Source: Catellatospora vulcania
Lineage (GTDB): Bacteria; Actinomycetota; Actinomycetes; Mycobacteriales; Micromonosporaceae
Assembly: GCF_009720385.1 (NCBI RefSeq)
Contig: NZ_ML769305.1
Span: 1 to 64,000 of the forward strand
Reading direction: 5' to 3'
DNA: 64,000 bases
Below the pieces are notes generated by a model. It did not search any database and was not told where the DNA came from. It saw only the letters and a program-made list of their open reading frames with translations. Both the position numbers and the translations under genes were made by a program. This document shows positions 39,548 through 53,308 of the stretch, piece after piece (the first letter of the stretch is position 1; each line of letters begins with the position of its first letter).

Positions 39548-40741
39548 TCACAGCAGCGCGACGACCTGGTCCCAGACCGCGTCGGCGAGATCGTCCTTGC
39601 TGCGGGCGGGCAGTTCTCGCTGTGAGCCGTCCGCGCCGAGCACGACCGCCTCGTTGTGGTCGGCCCCGAAGACCTTGTCCGGGCCGACCTCGTTGACCAC
39701 GATCAGGTCGGCTCGTTTGCGGATCAGCTTGCCGCGGGCGTGCTCCAGCGCGTCGTGCGTCTCGGCCGCGAAGGCGACCAGCACCTGGCCGGGACGCTTG
39801 CCCGCGCCGAGTTCGGCCGCGATGTCCGGGTTCAGGGCCAGCTCGATGACCGGCGCGGCGCCGTCCGCGGTTTTCTTGATCTTCTGGTCGGCGTACGCCA
39901 CCGGGCGGAAGTCGGCCGGGGCCGCTGCCATGACCACGGCGTCGGCCTCCTTGGCCGCGCCGATCACCGCGTCGCGCAGCTCGGCCGTGGTGCCGACCCG
40001 GACCAGGTCGACCCCGGCGGGCGTGGGCAGCGACACGTTGGCGGCGACGAGGGTCACCCGGGCGCCCCGGGCGATCGCGGTGCGCGCGAAGGCGTACCCC
40101 TGCTTGCCGGAGGAGCGGTTACCCAGGAAGCGGACCGGGTCCAGCGGTTCTCGGGTGCCGCCCGCGGTGACCACGACGTGGCGGCCGGCCAGGTCGGCCT
40201 GCGGCGCGACGCCGCGGGCCAGCACCCGTTGCGCCGTCTCAAAGATCTGCTCCGGGTCGGGCAGCCGGCCCTTGCCGGTGTCCTTGCCGGTGAGTCGGCC
40301 GACCGCGGGCTCGATCACCAGCGCGCCGCGGCGGCGCAGGGTGGCCACGTTGTCGGCGGTGGCCGGGTGCTCCCACATCTCGGTGTGCATCGCCGGGGCG
40401 AACACGACCGGGCAGCGCGCGGTGAGCAGCGTGTTGGTGAGCAGGTCGTCGGCCATGCCGTGGGCGGCCTTGGCCAGCAGGTCGGCCGTGGCGGGCACGA
40501 CGAGCACCAGGTCGGCGGTCTGCCCGAGCTTGACGTGCGGCACCTGCGGCACATCCGACCAGACCTCGGTCGCGGCCGGCTGGCCGGACAGCGCCTCCCA
40601 GGTCGGCGCGCCGACGAAGCGCAGCGCGGAAGCGGTGGGCACCACGCGCACCGAGTGACCGGACTCGGTGAGCAGGCGCAGCAGCTCGCAGGCCTTGTAG
40701 GCGGCGATGCCGCCGCCTACACCCAGGACGACGCGAGCCAT
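39548..40741 (-). CDS. coaBC: Bifunctional phosphopantothenoylcysteine decarboxylase/synthetase
   Basis: Two steps of coenzyme A synthesis. 397 aa. CoaC flavin domain ~1-180 (GVGGGIAAYKACELLRLL, and PAMHTEMW as the actinobacterial form of the PxMNxxMW motif). CoaB domain ~190-397 (VVTAGGTREPLDPVRFLGN, SSGKQGYAFA, and AAPADFRPV). Follows rpoZ by 10 bp. Confidence 0.96.
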   Translation of the reverse strand: MARVVLGVGGGIAAYKACELLRLLTESGHSVRVVPTASALRFVGAPTWEALSGQPAATEVWSDVPQVPHVKLGQTADLVLVVPATADLLAKAAHGMADDLLTNTLLTARCPVVFAPAMHTEMWEHPATADNVATLRRRGALVIEPAVGRLTGKDTGKGRLPDPEQIFETAQRVLARGVAPQADLAGRHVVVTAGGTREPLDPVRFLGNRSSGKQGYAFARTAIARGARVTLVAANVSLPTPAGVDLVRVGTTAELRDAVIGAAKEADAVVMAAAPADFRPVAYADQKIKKTADGAAPVIELALNPDIAAELGAGKRPGQVLVAFAAETHDALEHARGKLIRKRADLIVVNEVGPDKVFGADHNEAVVLGADGSQRELPARSKDDLADAVWDQVVALL

Positions 40742-40751
40742 GCCGGGAGGC

Positions 40752-41018
40752 TCAGGCCTCGTTGGTGGGCTCGGCGGTGAGCAGGCCGGCGTTGATCTCC
40801 CGCATGGAGATGGACAGCGCCTTCTCCTGCGGGGTGGTCTCGACCAGCGGGCCGACGTACTCGAGCAGGCCCTCACCGAGCTGGCTGTAGTAGGCGTTGA
40901 TCTGCCGGGCACGCTTGGCCGCGAAGATCACCAGCGCGTACTTCGACGAGGTCTTCTCGAGCAGCTCGTCGATGGGCGGGTTGGTGATGCCTTCGGGGTG
41001 TGCGACGGTTCCAGCCAC
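40752..41018 (-). CDS. rpoZ: RNA polymerase omega subunit
   Basis: Assembly chaperone for beta-prime. 88 aa. [20 protein letters not shown] and [18 protein letters not shown] are typical of the actinobacterial form. Located in the conserved gmk-rpoZ-coaBC-metK order, 37 bp after gmk. Confidence 0.97.
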   Translation of the reverse strand: MAGTVAHPEGITNPPIDELLEKTSSKYALVIFAAKRARQINAYYSQLGEGLLEYVGPLVETTPQEKALSISMREINAGLLTAEPTNEA

Positions 41019-41055
41019 GGTGTCCAGTCCTTGTCGTAGAAGAGTGTTCCGGGCG

Positions 41056-41676
41056 CTAAACGCGCGGGCGTGCAGCGGCGAGCGCCGGCGAACCGAGCAA
41101 TCCTACCAACTCGTCCGCAGCGCGCTCGAGGTAGTCGTTCACGACAGTGGTGTCGAACTCGGACTCCGCGGCCAGTTCCTCGTCGGCGTGGGCCAGGCGG
41201 CGGCGGATGGTGTCCGGGCTCTCGGTGCCGCGGCCGATGAGCCGGCGGCGCAGCTCTTCGCGGCTGGGCGGGGCGAGGAAGACGAGCTGGGCGTCCGGCC
41301 AGGTCTCGCGGACCTGGCGGGCGCCCTGCAGGTCGATCTTCAGCAGGGCGGGGATGCCGGCGGCGATCCGGCCCTCCACCGCGGCGCGCGGCGTGCCGTA
41401 GAGGTTGCCGGCGAACTCGGCCCACTCCAGCAGCATGCCGGTGTCGGCCAGGCGCTCGAACTCGGTGCGGTTGACGAACGTGTAGTGCTTGCCGTCGATC
41501 TCGTAGTCGCGCTTCTTGCGGGTGGTGACCGAGACGGACAGCCAAACCCAGGGAGAACGCTTCCGGATGACCTCGATGACGGCATCCTTGCCGACACCGG
41601 AAGGACCGGAGAGCACGGTCAGGCGGGCGGGCGCGGCCGCTCTGGCGGCGAGCGGTACGTCGTCTTCCATTCTCAA
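41056..41676 (-). CDS. gmk: Guanylate kinase with variant P-loop
   Basis: Phosphorylates GMP to GDP. 206 aa. The P-loop reads [10 protein letters not shown] (~24-33): an Asp stands where S/T normally follows the Lys. The rest is standard: [19 protein letters not shown] (~47-65), [20 protein letters not shown], and IDLQGARQV. The ATG at 41676 or 41670 could be used. Function is kept with high likelihood. Confidence 0.95.
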   Translation of the reverse strand: MRMEDDVPLAARAAAPARLTVLSGPSGVGKDAVIEVIRKRSPWVWLSVSVTTRKKRDYEIDGKHYTFVNRTEFERLADTGMLLEWAEFAGNLYGTPRAAVEGRIAAGIPALLKIDLQGARQVRETWPDAQLVFLAPPSREELRRRLIGRGTESPDTIRRRLAHADEELAAESEFDTTVVNDYLERAADELVGLLGSPALAAARPRV

Positions 41677-41794
41677 GTTCTACCCAATCGAGGAGCGGAG
41701 GTGGCAGCCGGGCCCCTGTTTGAGCAGTACGTCACCAAGACTTAACAGGGGGTTCCGGCCCGGATGGGGCCTTCCTGCCCGCATAAACGAACCA

Positions 41795-41821
41795 GCGGCG
41801 CTGTCGAAACGACAGCGCCGC
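41795..41821. terminator. 12-bp hairpin in gmk-mihF gap
   Basis: Perfect stem GCGGCGCTGTCG/CGACAGCGCCGC with AAA loop. No U-tract on either side. It lies about 175 nt past the mihF stop and 120 bp before gmk. Could be a terminator or a leader structure of gmk. Confidence 0.5.
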
Positions 41822-41937
41822 CGGGCGACGATCTGTGGAACGAACCGATCACCCGAAGGTGTGAGGGTCACTCACACCGCAGGTGGCGGACCGTTCCGGT
41901 GGGCAGGCGGTGGAGCCTCGGCACACCGCTGCCCGTT

Positions 41938-41973
41938 CGCCGCGGACGGGGCGTCCGCCCGCGGCGATTTTTT
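41938..41973 (+). terminator. Intrinsic terminator reading on the plus strand
   Basis: GC-rich stem CGCCGCGGACG / CGTCCG-CCCGCGGCG followed on the plus strand by ATTTTTT. It lies 22 nt past the mihF stop, but for minus-strand transcripts the T-run becomes an upstream A-run. No plus-strand gene precedes it within 15 kb, so it may mark an unannotated plus-strand RNA or just be the two-way end of mihF. The rest of 41677-41994 holds only this and the hairpin at 41795. Confidence 0.55.
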
Positions 41974-41994
41974 CAGCTGACGAGGTTCGTCGGC

Positions 41995-42309
41995 TCAGGC
42001 CGCGAACTCGGCCAGCAGCGCCTTACGCTGCTGGTCGCCCAGCCCGCGCAGGCGGCGGGAGTCGGCGATCTTCAGCTTCTCCATGATCTGCGTGGCCCGG
42101 ATCTTGCCGATGCCGGGGAGCGCCTGCAGCACGGCCGAAACCTTGAGCTTGCCGACGACATCGTCGCCCTCGGCGCGGTCAAGCACGGCGGCCAGGGTGG
42201 TCTTGCCCTGCTTGAGCTGCTCCTTGAGCTCAGCCCGAGCCTTGCGGACCTCCGCGGCCTTCTCCAGCGCGGCAGCGCGCTGCTCTGGGGTCAGTGACGG
42301 GAGCGGCAC
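41995..42309 (-). CDS. mihF: Integration host factor, actinobacterial type (mIHF)
   Basis: Nucleoid protein unrelated to E. coli IHF; bends DNA and affects development and secondary metabolism in streptomycetes. 104 aa. A basic N-terminal helix (ALEKAAEVRKARAELKEQLK) and a helix-turn-helix core (LQALPGIGKIRATQIMEKLK, H2TH-like) are visible. GTG 42309 with GAGGAG ribosome-binding site. Sits between pyrF and gmk as in other actinomycetes. Confidence 0.96.
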   Translation of the reverse strand: MPLPSLTPEQRAAALEKAAEVRKARAELKEQLKQGKTTLAAVLDRAEGDDVVGKLKVSAVLQALPGIGKIRATQIMEKLKIADSRRLRGLGDQQRKALLAEFAA

Positions 42310-42521
42310 CAGTTCTCCTCAGGTCCTCTTGGTCACGCCGACGGGATCGCCGGCGTGTGGTGCGTCGGGTTCCCCACCGGACTCGGCGGCTAACCTTCGG
42401 CATCCGTTGCTGGTGAAAACCCGCGTGACTGGTGGGCCACGCGAGCAGATCAGCCCAGCGCGGGGAAACCTAGCGGTCGACGGCGTTTTCGGCAACGTCA
42501 CCGCGCATGATCACGGAAAGG

Positions 42522-43367
42522 TCACGACCGGCCCGGACGTCCCAATGCGTCCCGGCAGGCATCGAGAGTCCGAGATGCCGCGTCCCGAAGCGATTGCACG
42601 TCGGGACCCGCGCCGAGCACTTCGCGCGACGACGAGGGCAGCACCGCGCCGAGGTTCCCGGCGAAGATCCGACGAAGATCACCGGCCGTGCCGCCCTGCG
42701 CGCCGAGCCCCGGAACGAGGAACGGGCCGTTCACCTGGGACAGGTCGTGACCGGTTTCGCCGATGGTCGCGCCGACCACCAGTCCGAGGCTTCCGATCGG
42801 CTCCACACCCTTGTTGAGCTGGGAAATCTCGTCGATGATCGTCTGCGCGACGGTACGGCCGTCGATACCCCGAGCGTGTTGCACGCCCGGACCCTCCGGG
42901 TTGGACGTGAGAGCCAGAACGAAGACGCCTCCGCCGTGCTCAGCCGCCATGTCGAACATCGGCGCGAGCGAACCGAGGCCCAGGAACGGGCTCGCGGTGA
43001 TCGCGTCGACATACATGGGTCTCGATGGGTTCAGATATGCGTCCGCGTATGCGGCGGCGGTCGAGCCGATGTCGCCTCGCTTCACGTCGAGAAGCACAAG
43101 GGTTCCGGCCTGCCTAAACTGTCGGATAGTTGACTCAAGAATCGCCACTCCGCGGGACCCGAATCGCTCGAAAAAAGCCGACTGCGGCTTGACGACGGCG
43201 ACCCTGCCGGCCAGCGCGTCGACCGTCGTCCGGCAGAACGACGCCACCCCGTCCGCGTCGTCGGGCAGGCCCCACGCCTTCAGCAGCGAGCTGTGCGGGT
43301 CGATCCCGACACACAGCGGTCCGCGCTCGTCCATCGCCCGCGCCAGGCGCGCACCGAACGGCTCCAT
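42522..43367 (-). CDS. pyrF: Orotidine 5'-phosphate decarboxylase
   Basis: Last step of UMP synthesis. 281 aa, the type-2 bacterial form. CVGIDPHSSLLKAWGLPDDA (~19-38) and the catalytic DVKRGDIGSTAAAYADAY (~93-110) are diagnostic; TSNPEGPGVQ (~153-162) binds phosphate side residues. It is 71 bp after bioA, at the end of the pyr operon. The 212-bp gap to mihF shows only a CGCCG-type short hairpin. Confidence 0.96.
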   Translation of the reverse strand: MEPFGARLARAMDERGPLCVGIDPHSSLLKAWGLPDDADGVASFCRTTVDALAGRVAVVKPQSAFFERFGSRGVAILESTIRQFRQAGTLVLLDVKRGDIGSTAAAYADAYLNPSRPMYVDAITASPFLGLGSLAPMFDMAAEHGGGVFVLALTSNPEGPGVQHARGIDGRTVAQTIIDEISQLNKGVEPIGSLGLVVGATIGETGHDLSQVNGPFLVPGLGAQGGTAGDLRRIFAGNLGAVLPSSSREVLGAGPDVQSLRDAASRTLDACRDALGRPGRS

Positions 43368-43438
43368 GAATTCTCCTCACTCTCGGACGTGACCGTCGCG
43401 CCCGCACGGTCGTGCTGCACGACCGCGCCGGCGCCGGG

Positions 43439-44776
43439 TCACGACGCACAGGCGGCAGCGGCCGCGTACATCGCGTTCGTGATGGCCGACACATCCTCAT
43501 CGGAGCTGACGAAGGGCGGCATCGTGTAGATCAGGTCGCGGAACGGGCGCAGCCATACGCCGTGCGCCACCGCGGCGGCCGTGGCGGCCGCCATGTCCAC
43601 GTCGTGGTCGAGCTGCACCACGCCGATGGCGCCGAGCACCCGTACGTCGGCGACGCCGGGCAGCTCACGCACCGGTGCGAGACCGGCACGCAGCCCGGAT
43701 TCGATCCGGCGGACGTCGCCCCGCCAGTCACCCGACAGCAGCAGCTCGATGCTGGCGTTCGCGACCGCGCAGGCCAGCGGGTTGCCCATGAACGTGGGCC
43801 CGTGCGCGAGCACCGGCACCGCGCCCTGCGAGATGCCCCGGGCCACCTCGGCCGTGCACAGCGCCGCGGCGAGTGTCAGATATCCGCCCGTCAACGCCTT
43901 GCCCACGCACATCACATCGGGCGTCACCCCGGCGTGGTCGGCGGCGAACAGTTCACCGGTGCGCCCGAAGCCGGTGGCGATCTCGTCGAACACCAGCAGC
44001 ACGTCGAACTCGTCGCACAGCTCCCGCAGCGCGCGCAGGTAACGCGGGTCGTGGAAGCGCATGCCGCCCGCCCCCTGCACCACCGGCTCGACGATGACCG
44101 CGGCCAGTTCGTGCGCGTGCGCCGCGAGCGCGTCCTTGAGCACCGTCACATAGGACTCGTCGTACTCGACCGGGGGAACGTCCACGAACACCTGTCGGGG
44201 CAGCACGTCGCCCCAGAGGGAGTGCATGCCGCCGTCGGGATCGCACACGCTCATCGGCTGCCACGTGTCGCCGTGGTAGCCGCCCCGCCAGGTCGCCAGC
44301 CGCCGCTTGGCCGGGCGGCCGCGCGACACCTGGTACTGCAGGCACATCTTGACCGCGACCTCGACACTCACCGAACCGGAGTCGGCCAGGAACACGTGCT
44401 CCAGCCCGTCCGGGGTGATGTCGACCAGGGTCTTGGCCAGCCGCACCGCGGGCTCGTGGGTGAGCCCGCCGAACATGACATGACTCATCCGCGTGAGCTG
44501 CGCGCTCACCGCGGCGTCGAGCACCGGGTGCCGGTAGCCGTGGATCGCCGCCCACCAGCTCGACATCCCGTCGACCAGCTCGCGCCCGTCGGCCAGCCGC
44601 AGCCTGACGCCCTGCGCGCTCTCCACGACCAGCGGCTCGGCGCGGCCAGGCATCGGCCCGTACGGGTGCCACACATGCGCCCGATCCAGCCGTACCAACT
44701 CGTCCTGTGTGAAAGGAAGGGCACCTTCACCACGGTTTCCGTTGTGGAAGGCGCCCTTCTCAACCTCGTCGGTCAC
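43439..44776 (-). CDS. bioA: Adenosylmethionine-8-amino-7-oxononanoate aminotransferase, with repeat-encoded N-terminus
   Basis: PLP-dependent biotin enzyme using SAM as amino donor. 445 aa. [11 protein letters not shown] (~33-43), [15 protein letters not shown] (~69-83) and the PLP-Lys segment [11 protein letters not shown] are family features. The GTG at 44776 overlaps the pyrD stop (GTGA). No other ATG/GTG exists before the conserved domain, so residues ~6-21 ([16 protein letters not shown]) are encoded by palindrome G2. Biotin synthesis inside a pyrimidine operon is unusual; no other bio genes are in the window. Confidence 0.93.
   Translation of the reverse strand: MTDEVEKGAFHNGNRGEGALPFTQDELVRLDRAHVWHPYGPMPGRAEPLVVESAQGVRLRLADGRELVDGMSSWWAAIHGYRHPVLDAAVSAQLTRMSHVMFGGLTHEPAVRLAKTLVDITPDGLEHVFLADSGSVSVEVAVKMCLQYQVSRGRPAKRRLATWRGGYHGDTWQPMSVCDPDGGMHSLWGDVLPRQVFVDVPPVEYDESYVTVLKDALAAHAHELAAVIVEPVVQGAGGMRFHDPRYLRALRELCDEFDVLLVFDEIATGFGRTGELFAADHAGVTPDVMCVGKALTGGYLTLAAALCTAEVARGISQGAVPVLAHGPTFMGNPLACAVANASIELLLSGDWRGDVRRIESGLRAGLAPVRELPGVADVRVLGAIGVVQLDHDVDMAAATAAAVAHGVWLRPFRDLIYTMPPFVSSDEDVSAITNAMYAAAAACAS
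44717..44759. repeat. Palindrome G2 (AAGGAAGGGC family) within bioA coding sequence
   Basis: Imperfect inverted repeat with ~18-bp arms GAAGGGC-CCTTC and a short centre, closely matching G1 at 27254-27307 (about 20 of 23 bases in one arm). It lies 16-60 nt inside the bioA reading frame and is translated in frame. Confidence 0.88.
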
Positions 44777-45821
44777 CGGGTGGCCTCGGGGGCCCGGGTG
44801 GCCGCGGCGCGGATCAGGGCGGGGCCGTGGTAGATGAATCCGGTGTAGAGCTGGACCAGGCTCGCGCCCGCGTCGAACATCCGGGCCGCGTCGTCGGCGG
44901 TCATCAGGCCGCCGACACCGATGACCGGAAGGCGGCCGTTCGTCTCGCCGTGCACGAACGACACGACCTTGTGCGCCCGCTCGGTCAGCGGTGCGCCGGA
45001 CAGGCCGCCCGCCTGTGCCGCCGTGGCCTGGTCGGCCGGGGCGACGCCGTCACGGCTGAGCGTGGTGTTCGTCGCGATCAGACCGGCCACCCCCCGGGCC
45101 AGGCACACTTCGAGCAGTTCGGCGACGGCGTGGTCGGTCAGGTCGGGCGCGATCTTCACCAGGACGGGTTTGGCCGACCCCGTGCCCCCGGGCGTGCCCG
45201 CGGGCTCGGTCAGGGCCGCCAGGATCGCGTCCAGCTGGTCGCGGTCCTGGAGGCTGCGCAGCCCCGGAGTGTTGGGCGAGGAGACGTTGACGGCGAAGTA
45301 GTCGCCGTAGGACTTCAGCGCGTCGTAGGACGCCCGGTAGTCCGCCACCGCCTCCTCCAGCGGGGTCACCTTGGACTTGCCCAGCGAGATGCCCAGCGGC
45401 ACGCCCAGCGGGCCCAGCTCGGCCAGCCGTCGCGCCAGGGCGTGCGCGCCCTCGTTGTTGAAGCCCATCCGGTTGATGATCGCCCGGCTGTCCGGCAGCC
45501 GGAACAGCCGCGGCCGGTCGTTGCCCGGCTGCGCCAGCGCCGTCACGGTGCCGACCTCGACGAACCCGAACCCGAGCGCGGGCCACGCCTTCAGCGCGAC
45601 CCCGTTCTTGTCCATGCCCGCCGCCAGCCCGACCGCGTTCGGGAACCGCACCCCGAACACGTCGACCGGCCGGTCCACCGCGTAGCGGCGCTTGAGCAGG
45701 CTCAGCACCGCCGGCTGCCGGGAGATCCCGGCCAGCCGGCGCAGCGTCCACTCGTGCGCGTGCTCGGCGTCGCCGCCCCCGATCCGGAACAACCGGGGGC
45801 GGACCACCTTCTCGAACAGGG

Positions 45822-45825
<4 letters not shown>
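44773..45825 (-). CDS. pyrD: Dihydroorotate dehydrogenase (class 2, membrane-linked)
   Basis: Oxidises dihydroorotate with a quinone acceptor. 350 aa with an amphipathic N-terminus ([17 protein letters not shown]) for membrane contact. [11 protein letters not shown] (~65-75), [10 protein letters not shown] (~117-126) and the catalytic-Ser segment [15 protein letters not shown] (~179-193) are present. The GTG start overlaps the carB stop. Confidence 0.97.
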
Positions 45826-49160
<3,335 letters not shown>

Positions 49161-49161
49161 C

Positions 49162-50301
49162 TCACTTGCCTCCGTTGATGAGTCGCGCGCGGACCTGGCC
49201 GGGTCGTTCGACCAGTTCGACGAAGCGGTCGAACAGGTAGTCGGCGTCGTGCGGCCCCGCTGCCGCCTCCGGGTGGTACTGCACGGTGAAGGCGGGCACG
49301 TCCAGCGCGCGCAGGCCCTCCACCACGTTGTCGTTGAGGCACACGTGCGACACCTCGACCCGGCCGAACTCCGTGTCGGCCACGCCGTCGAGCGGCGCGT
49401 CGACGGCGAAGCCGTGGTTGTGCGAGGTGACCTCGACCTTGCCGGTGGCGCGGTCCATCACCGGCTGGTTGATGCCGCGGTGGCCGTAACCCAGCTTGTA
49501 CGTGCCGAAGCCGAGCGCGCGGCCCAGGATCTGGCTGCCGAAGCAGATGCCGAACAGCGGCAGGCTCCGCTTCATGACCTCCTGCGCCAGCGTCACCGCG
49601 TGGTCGGCGGTGGCCGGGTCGCCGGGGCCGGGCGAGAAGAACACCGCGTCCGCGCCCACCGACAGCAGGTCGCCGAGGGTCGAGTTCGCGGGCAGCACGT
49701 GCGTGGTCACCCCGCGGGCGGCCAGCCGCCGCGGCACGTTGCGCTTGATGCCCAGGTCCAGTGCCGCGACGGTGAAGCGGTGCTCGCCTACGGCGTCGAC
49801 GGTGTACATCTCCGGCGTGGAGACCTGCAGGGACAGGTCCGCCCCGGTCATCTCCGGCTGCTCCAGCACCCGGGCCAGCAGCGCCTGCGGGTCGGTCTCC
49901 ACGCTGGACACACCAACCCGCATCGCGCCGCGCTCGCGCAGGTGGCGGGTCAGCGCGCGGGTGTCGACGCCGCTGATGCCGACCACGCCGGAGCGCTCCA
50001 GCCGGGTGCCGAGGTCCTCGGTCGAGCGCCAGTTCGACGGCACCCGCGCCGGGTCCCGCACCACGTAGCCCGCGACCCAGATGCGGTCGGACTCGTCGTC
50101 CTCGTCGTTGACGCCGGTGTTGCCGATGTGCGGCGCGGTCTGCACCACGACCTGGCGGTGGTACGACGGGTCGGTGAGGGTCTCCTGGTAGCCGGTCATG
50201 CCGGTGGTGAAGACCGCCTCGCCGAAGGTCTCGCCGACCGCCCCGTAGGCCTCACCCCGGAAGGTGCGGCCGTCCTCCAGGACCAAGATTGCTTCGGTCA
50301 C
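49162..50301 (-). CDS. carA: Carbamoyl-phosphate synthase small chain
   Basis: Glutaminase subunit, 379 aa. N-terminal CPSase domain ([15 protein letters not shown]) and class I GATase domain from ~190. Nucleophilic Cys in [13 protein letters not shown]; His and Glu in [13 protein letters not shown]. The FGSQ variant of LGHQ is the usual actinobacterial pattern. GTG 50301 overlaps the pyrC stop (GTGA). Confidence 0.97.
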   Translation of the reverse strand: MTEAILVLEDGRTFRGEAYGAVGETFGEAVFTTGMTGYQETLTDPSYHRQVVVQTAPHIGNTGVNDEDDESDRIWVAGYVVRDPARVPSNWRSTEDLGTRLERSGVVGISGVDTRALTRHLRERGAMRVGVSSVETDPQALLARVLEQPEMTGADLSLQVSTPEMYTVDAVGEHRFTVAALDLGIKRNVPRRLAARGVTTHVLPANSTLGDLLSVGADAVFFSPGPGDPATADHAVTLAQEVMKRSLPLFGICFGSQILGRALGFGTYKLGYGHRGINQPVMDRATGKVEVTSHNHGFAVDAPLDGVADTEFGRVEVSHVCLNDNVVEGLRALDVPAFTVQYHPEAAAGPHDADYLFDRFVELVERPGQVRARLINGGK

Positions 50302-51593
50302 TTCTGAACCTTTCCGTCGAGCACCGTCGGCACGCCCCGCAGGAAGGTGGCGACGATCCGGCCGGGCACGGTCATCCCGGCGTACGGCGTGTTGTGGCTG
50401 AGACTGGCCAGCCCGGTCGGGTCGACGCTCCACCGCACCGTGGGGTCGACCAGGGTCAGGTTCGCGGGCGCGCCCGCGGTCAGCGCGTTGCCGTGCCCGT
50501 CCAGGCCCGCGATGCGGGCGGGGGCGTAGGACATGCGCTCGGCGATGAGCGGCCAGTCCTCACCGAGCACGTCGAGGACGATGGGCAGCGCGGTCTCCAG
50601 GCCGAGCATGCCGGGGCGGGCGTACGCCCACTCGCACTCCTTGTCCTCCGCGGCGTGCGGGGCGTGGTCGGTGGCCACGATGTCGATCGTGCCGTCGCGC
50701 AGGCCCTCCCGCAGCGCCTCGACGTCGGCGTCGGTGCGCAGCGGCGGGTTCACCTTGTAGACGGGATCGTAGGACTCCGCCTTGTCGTGCGTGAGCAGCA
50801 GGTGGTGCGGGGTGACCTCGGCGGTGACGCGTACGCCGCGGGCCTTGGCCATCCGGATGATGTCGACGCTGCCCGCGGTGGACACGTGGCAGACGTGCAG
50901 GCGCGCGCCGACGTGCCCGGCCAGCAGCACGTCCCGCGCGATGATCGACTCCTCGGCGACCGCGGGCCAGCCGGTCAGCCCGAGCCGGGCCGAGACGTCG
51001 CCCTCGTGCATCTGCGCGCCCTGGGTGAGCCGGGGCTCCTCGGCGTGCTGGGCGATGACGCCGTCGAACGCCTTGACGTACTCCAGCGCCCGGCGCATCA
51101 GCCGCGGGTCGGCCACGCAGAAGCCGTCGTCGGAGAAGACCCGCACCCGCGCCGCCGAGTCGGCCATCGCGCCCAGCTCGGCCAGGCGCTCGCCGGCCAG
51201 CCCGACGGTGACCGCGCCGATCGGCTGCACGTCGACCAGTCCGGCCTCCTGACCCAGCCGGTACACCTGCTCGACCACGCCGGCCGTGTCGGCGACCGGC
51301 GAGGTGTTGGCCATCGCGCAGACGGCGGTGTAGCCGCCCAGCGCCGCGGCACGGGAGCCGGTGTACACCGTCTCGGCGTCCTCGCGGCCCGGCTCGCGCA
51401 GGTGGGTGTGCAGGTCCACCAGGCCGGGCAGGGCCACCAGGCCGGTGCCGTCGACGACCTCGGCTCCGTCGGCGGCCAGGCCCGGGCCGATCTCGGCGAT
51501 GACACCGTCACGCAGCAGCAGGTCGGTGGGCTCGCCGCCCAGCACGCGGGCGTTGCGGATCAGGATGGTCACAGGCGTCCTCCGGACGGTCAT
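50298..51593 (-). CDS. pyrC: Dihydroorotase (class I)
   Basis: Zinc amidohydrolase closing the ring to dihydroorotate. 431 aa. Metal motif [10 protein letters not shown] (~60-69), [10 protein letters not shown] and [13 protein letters not shown] supply the remaining ligands. ATG 51593 overlaps the pyrB stop; GTG 51572 ([10 protein letters not shown]) is an alternative start closer to the homology. Confidence 0.96.
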   Translation of the reverse strand: MTVRRTPVTILIRNARVLGGEPTDLLLRDGVIAEIGPGLAADGAEVVDGTGLVALPGLVDLHTHLREPGREDAETVYTGSRAAALGGYTAVCAMANTSPVADTAGVVEQVYRLGQEAGLVDVQPIGAVTVGLAGERLAELGAMADSAARVRVFSDDGFCVADPRLMRRALEYVKAFDGVIAQHAEEPRLTQGAQMHEGDVSARLGLTGWPAVAEESIIARDVLLAGHVGARLHVCHVSTAGSVDIIRMAKARGVRVTAEVTPHHLLLTHDKAESYDPVYKVNPPLRTDADVEALREGLRDGTIDIVATDHAPHAAEDKECEWAYARPGMLGLETALPIVLDVLGEDWPLIAERMSYAPARIAGLDGHGNALTAGAPANLTLVDPTVRWSVDPTGLASLSHNTPYAGMTVPGRIVATFLRGVPTVLDGKVQK

Positions 51594-52498
51594 CGGGCTC
51601 CTCCGAGGAGGAGGTAGAGGCAGGCCATCCGCACGGAGACGCCGTTGGTGACCTGCTCGACGATGGTGGAGCGGGGCGAGTCGGCCACCTCGGGCGTGAT
51701 CTCCATGCCGCGGTTCATCGGGCCGGGGTGCATGACGATCGCGTGCGCGGGCATCCGGCGCAGCCGTGCGCCGTCGAGGCCGTAGCGGCGGGAGTACTCC
51801 CGGGCCGAGGGGAAGTAGGAGTCGGTCATCCGCTCCCTCTGCACCCGCAGCATCATCACCACGTCGGCCTGCGGCAGCACCGCGTCGAGGTCGTAGGCGA
51901 CCTGGACCGAGGCGTTGAGGTCGGTGGGCACCAGGGTCGGCGGCCCGACCAGGGTCACCTTCGCGCCGAGGGTGTTGAGCAGCAGCACGTTGGAGCGGGC
52001 CACCCGGCTGTGCAGCACGTCGCCGACGATGGCCACGTGCAGGCCGTCGAGCCGGCCCATCCGCGAGCGCATCGTGTACGCGTCCAGCAGCGCCTGCGTC
52101 GGGTGCTCGTGGGTGCCGTCACCGGCGTTGAGCACGCTGCCGGTGACCCAGTTGGCCAGGCGGTGCGGCGCGCCGGAGGCGGGGTGCCGGATGACGACCG
52201 CGTCGGCGCCCATGGCCTGCAGCGTCCAGGCGGTGTCCTTGAGGCTCTCGCCCTTCTCCACGCTGGAGCCCTTGGCCGAGAAGTTGATCACGTCGGCGCT
52301 CAGCCGCTTGGCGGCCGCCTCGAACGAGATCCGGGTGCGGGTGGAGTCCTCGTAGAAGAGGTTCACCACGGTGCGGCCGCGCAGGGTGGGCAGCTTCTTG
52401 ATCTCGCGGCCGGAGACGCTGGCCATCTCGGTGGCGATGTCCAGGATCTCTGTCGCGGTGGCCGCGTCCAGGTCGGCCGTCGACAGCAGGTGCTTCAT
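51590..52498 (-). CDS. pyrB: Aspartate carbamoyltransferase catalytic chain
   Basis: Transfers carbamoyl to aspartate. 302 aa. [19 protein letters not shown] (~48-66) is the carbamoyl-phosphate site, and [17 protein letters not shown] (~124-140) and [11 protein letters not shown] complete the set. No pyrI subunit; like other actinobacteria it follows pyrR directly, overlapping its stop by 4 bp. Confidence 0.97.
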   Translation of the reverse strand: MKHLLSTADLDAATATEILDIATEMASVSGREIKKLPTLRGRTVVNLFYEDSTRTRISFEAAAKRLSADVINFSAKGSSVEKGESLKDTAWTLQAMGADAVVIRHPASGAPHRLANWVTGSVLNAGDGTHEHPTQALLDAYTMRSRMGRLDGLHVAIVGDVLHSRVARSNVLLLNTLGAKVTLVGPPTLVPTDLNASVQVAYDLDAVLPQADVVMMLRVQRERMTDSYFPSAREYSRRYGLDGARLRRMPAHAIVMHPGPMNRGMEITPEVADSPRSTIVEQVTNGVSVRMACLYLLLGGAR

Positions 52499-53097
52499 CG
52501 GGTTCCGCCCTTCGAACCGGTGGCGAGGACCACCTCGTCGTTCCCGTCGATCTCCACCAGTTTCACTTTGACCTGCTCGGACAGGGCGGTGGGGATGTTC
52601 TTGCCGACATAGTCGGCGCGGATCGGCAGCTGCCGGTGGCCCCGGTCGACGAGCACGGCCAGCTGCACGGCCGCGGGGCGGCCGAGGTCGGACAGGGCGT
52701 CGAGGGCGGCCCGGATGGTGCGGCCGGAGAAGAGCACGTCGTCGACGAGGATGACCTTGCGGCCGTCGATGCCGCCCACGGGCTCCTCGGTGCGCCCGAC
52801 CGCGCGTACGGAGCTGCTGCGCAGGTCGTCGCGGTAGAGCGTGATGTCGAGGATGCCGACGGGCACCTGCACGCCTTCGAAGGCGTGGATGCGCTCGGCC
52901 AGCCGGCGGGCGATCGGGACCCCGCGGGTGGCGATGCCCATCAGCACCACGTCCGCGGCCCCGGAGGTCTTCTCGAGGATCTGGTGCGCGATGCGGTCCA
53001 GCACGCGGGAGACGTCCGCGGCGGAGATCACGATCTTCGTGGGAGCCGGCCCGGCCGGCTGCTGGTGGTTCGACTCGTCTGTCATTGGGCGCGCCAA
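52495..53097 (-). CDS. pyrR: Pyrimidine operon regulator PyrR
   Basis: Uracil phosphoribosyltransferase-like RNA-binding regulator of pyr genes. ~200 aa. PRPP loop [19 protein letters not shown] (~115-133) is intact; [11 protein letters not shown] (~90-100) is conserved. TTG 53097 is preferred because AAGGAGG lies 6-7 nt before it; ATG 53085 (MTDESNHQ) is 19 nt from that site. First gene of the pyr operon, so feedback by UMP is likely, although no classic antiterminator fold is obvious. Confidence 0.92.
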   Translation of the reverse strand: MARPMTDESNHQQPAGPAPTKIVISAADVSRVLDRIAHQILEKTSGAADVVLMGIATRGVPIARRLAERIHAFEGVQVPVGILDITLYRDDLRSSSVRAVGRTEEPVGGIDGRKVILVDDVLFSGRTIRAALDALSDLGRPAAVQLAVLVDRGHRQLPIRADYVGKNIPTALSEQVKVKLVEIDGNDEVVLATGSKGGTR

Positions 53098-53250
53098 GGC
53101 AGACCTCCTTCCCCGCCTCACTGGACGGGTCGTTAAAGGATGTCAATGTCCATGGTCGGCGGGGTGAGCCGACGACCATCTGATCAGTAAACTTAGCAGT
53201 GTGACGGCGGCCTATACGCGCGGGGGTGAGTCAATCCGCAGGTCATACCG

Positions 53251-53279
53251 TTGACACTGGCGGATCAGTTCAGTTGATC
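53251..53279 (+). promoter_or_regulatory. Candidate bldD promoter
   Basis: TTGACA at 53251-53256 followed after 17 bp by TTGATC (53274-53279), a fair -35 but weak -10. It would give a leader of about 125 nt for bldD. The 312-bp gap 53098-53409 must also hold the pyrR promoter; a TTGACA on the minus strand lies at 53141-53146 but lacks a good -10. Confidence 0.35.
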
Positions 53280-53308
53280 AAGCTGGTCGGATGAGGTTGT
53301 CTCAACTT

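Noticed and set aside
49500..49560. CarA active site FGSQ as a defect
   Set aside because: Nucleophilic Cys and the HPE motif are intact, and this variant is usual in actinobacteria.
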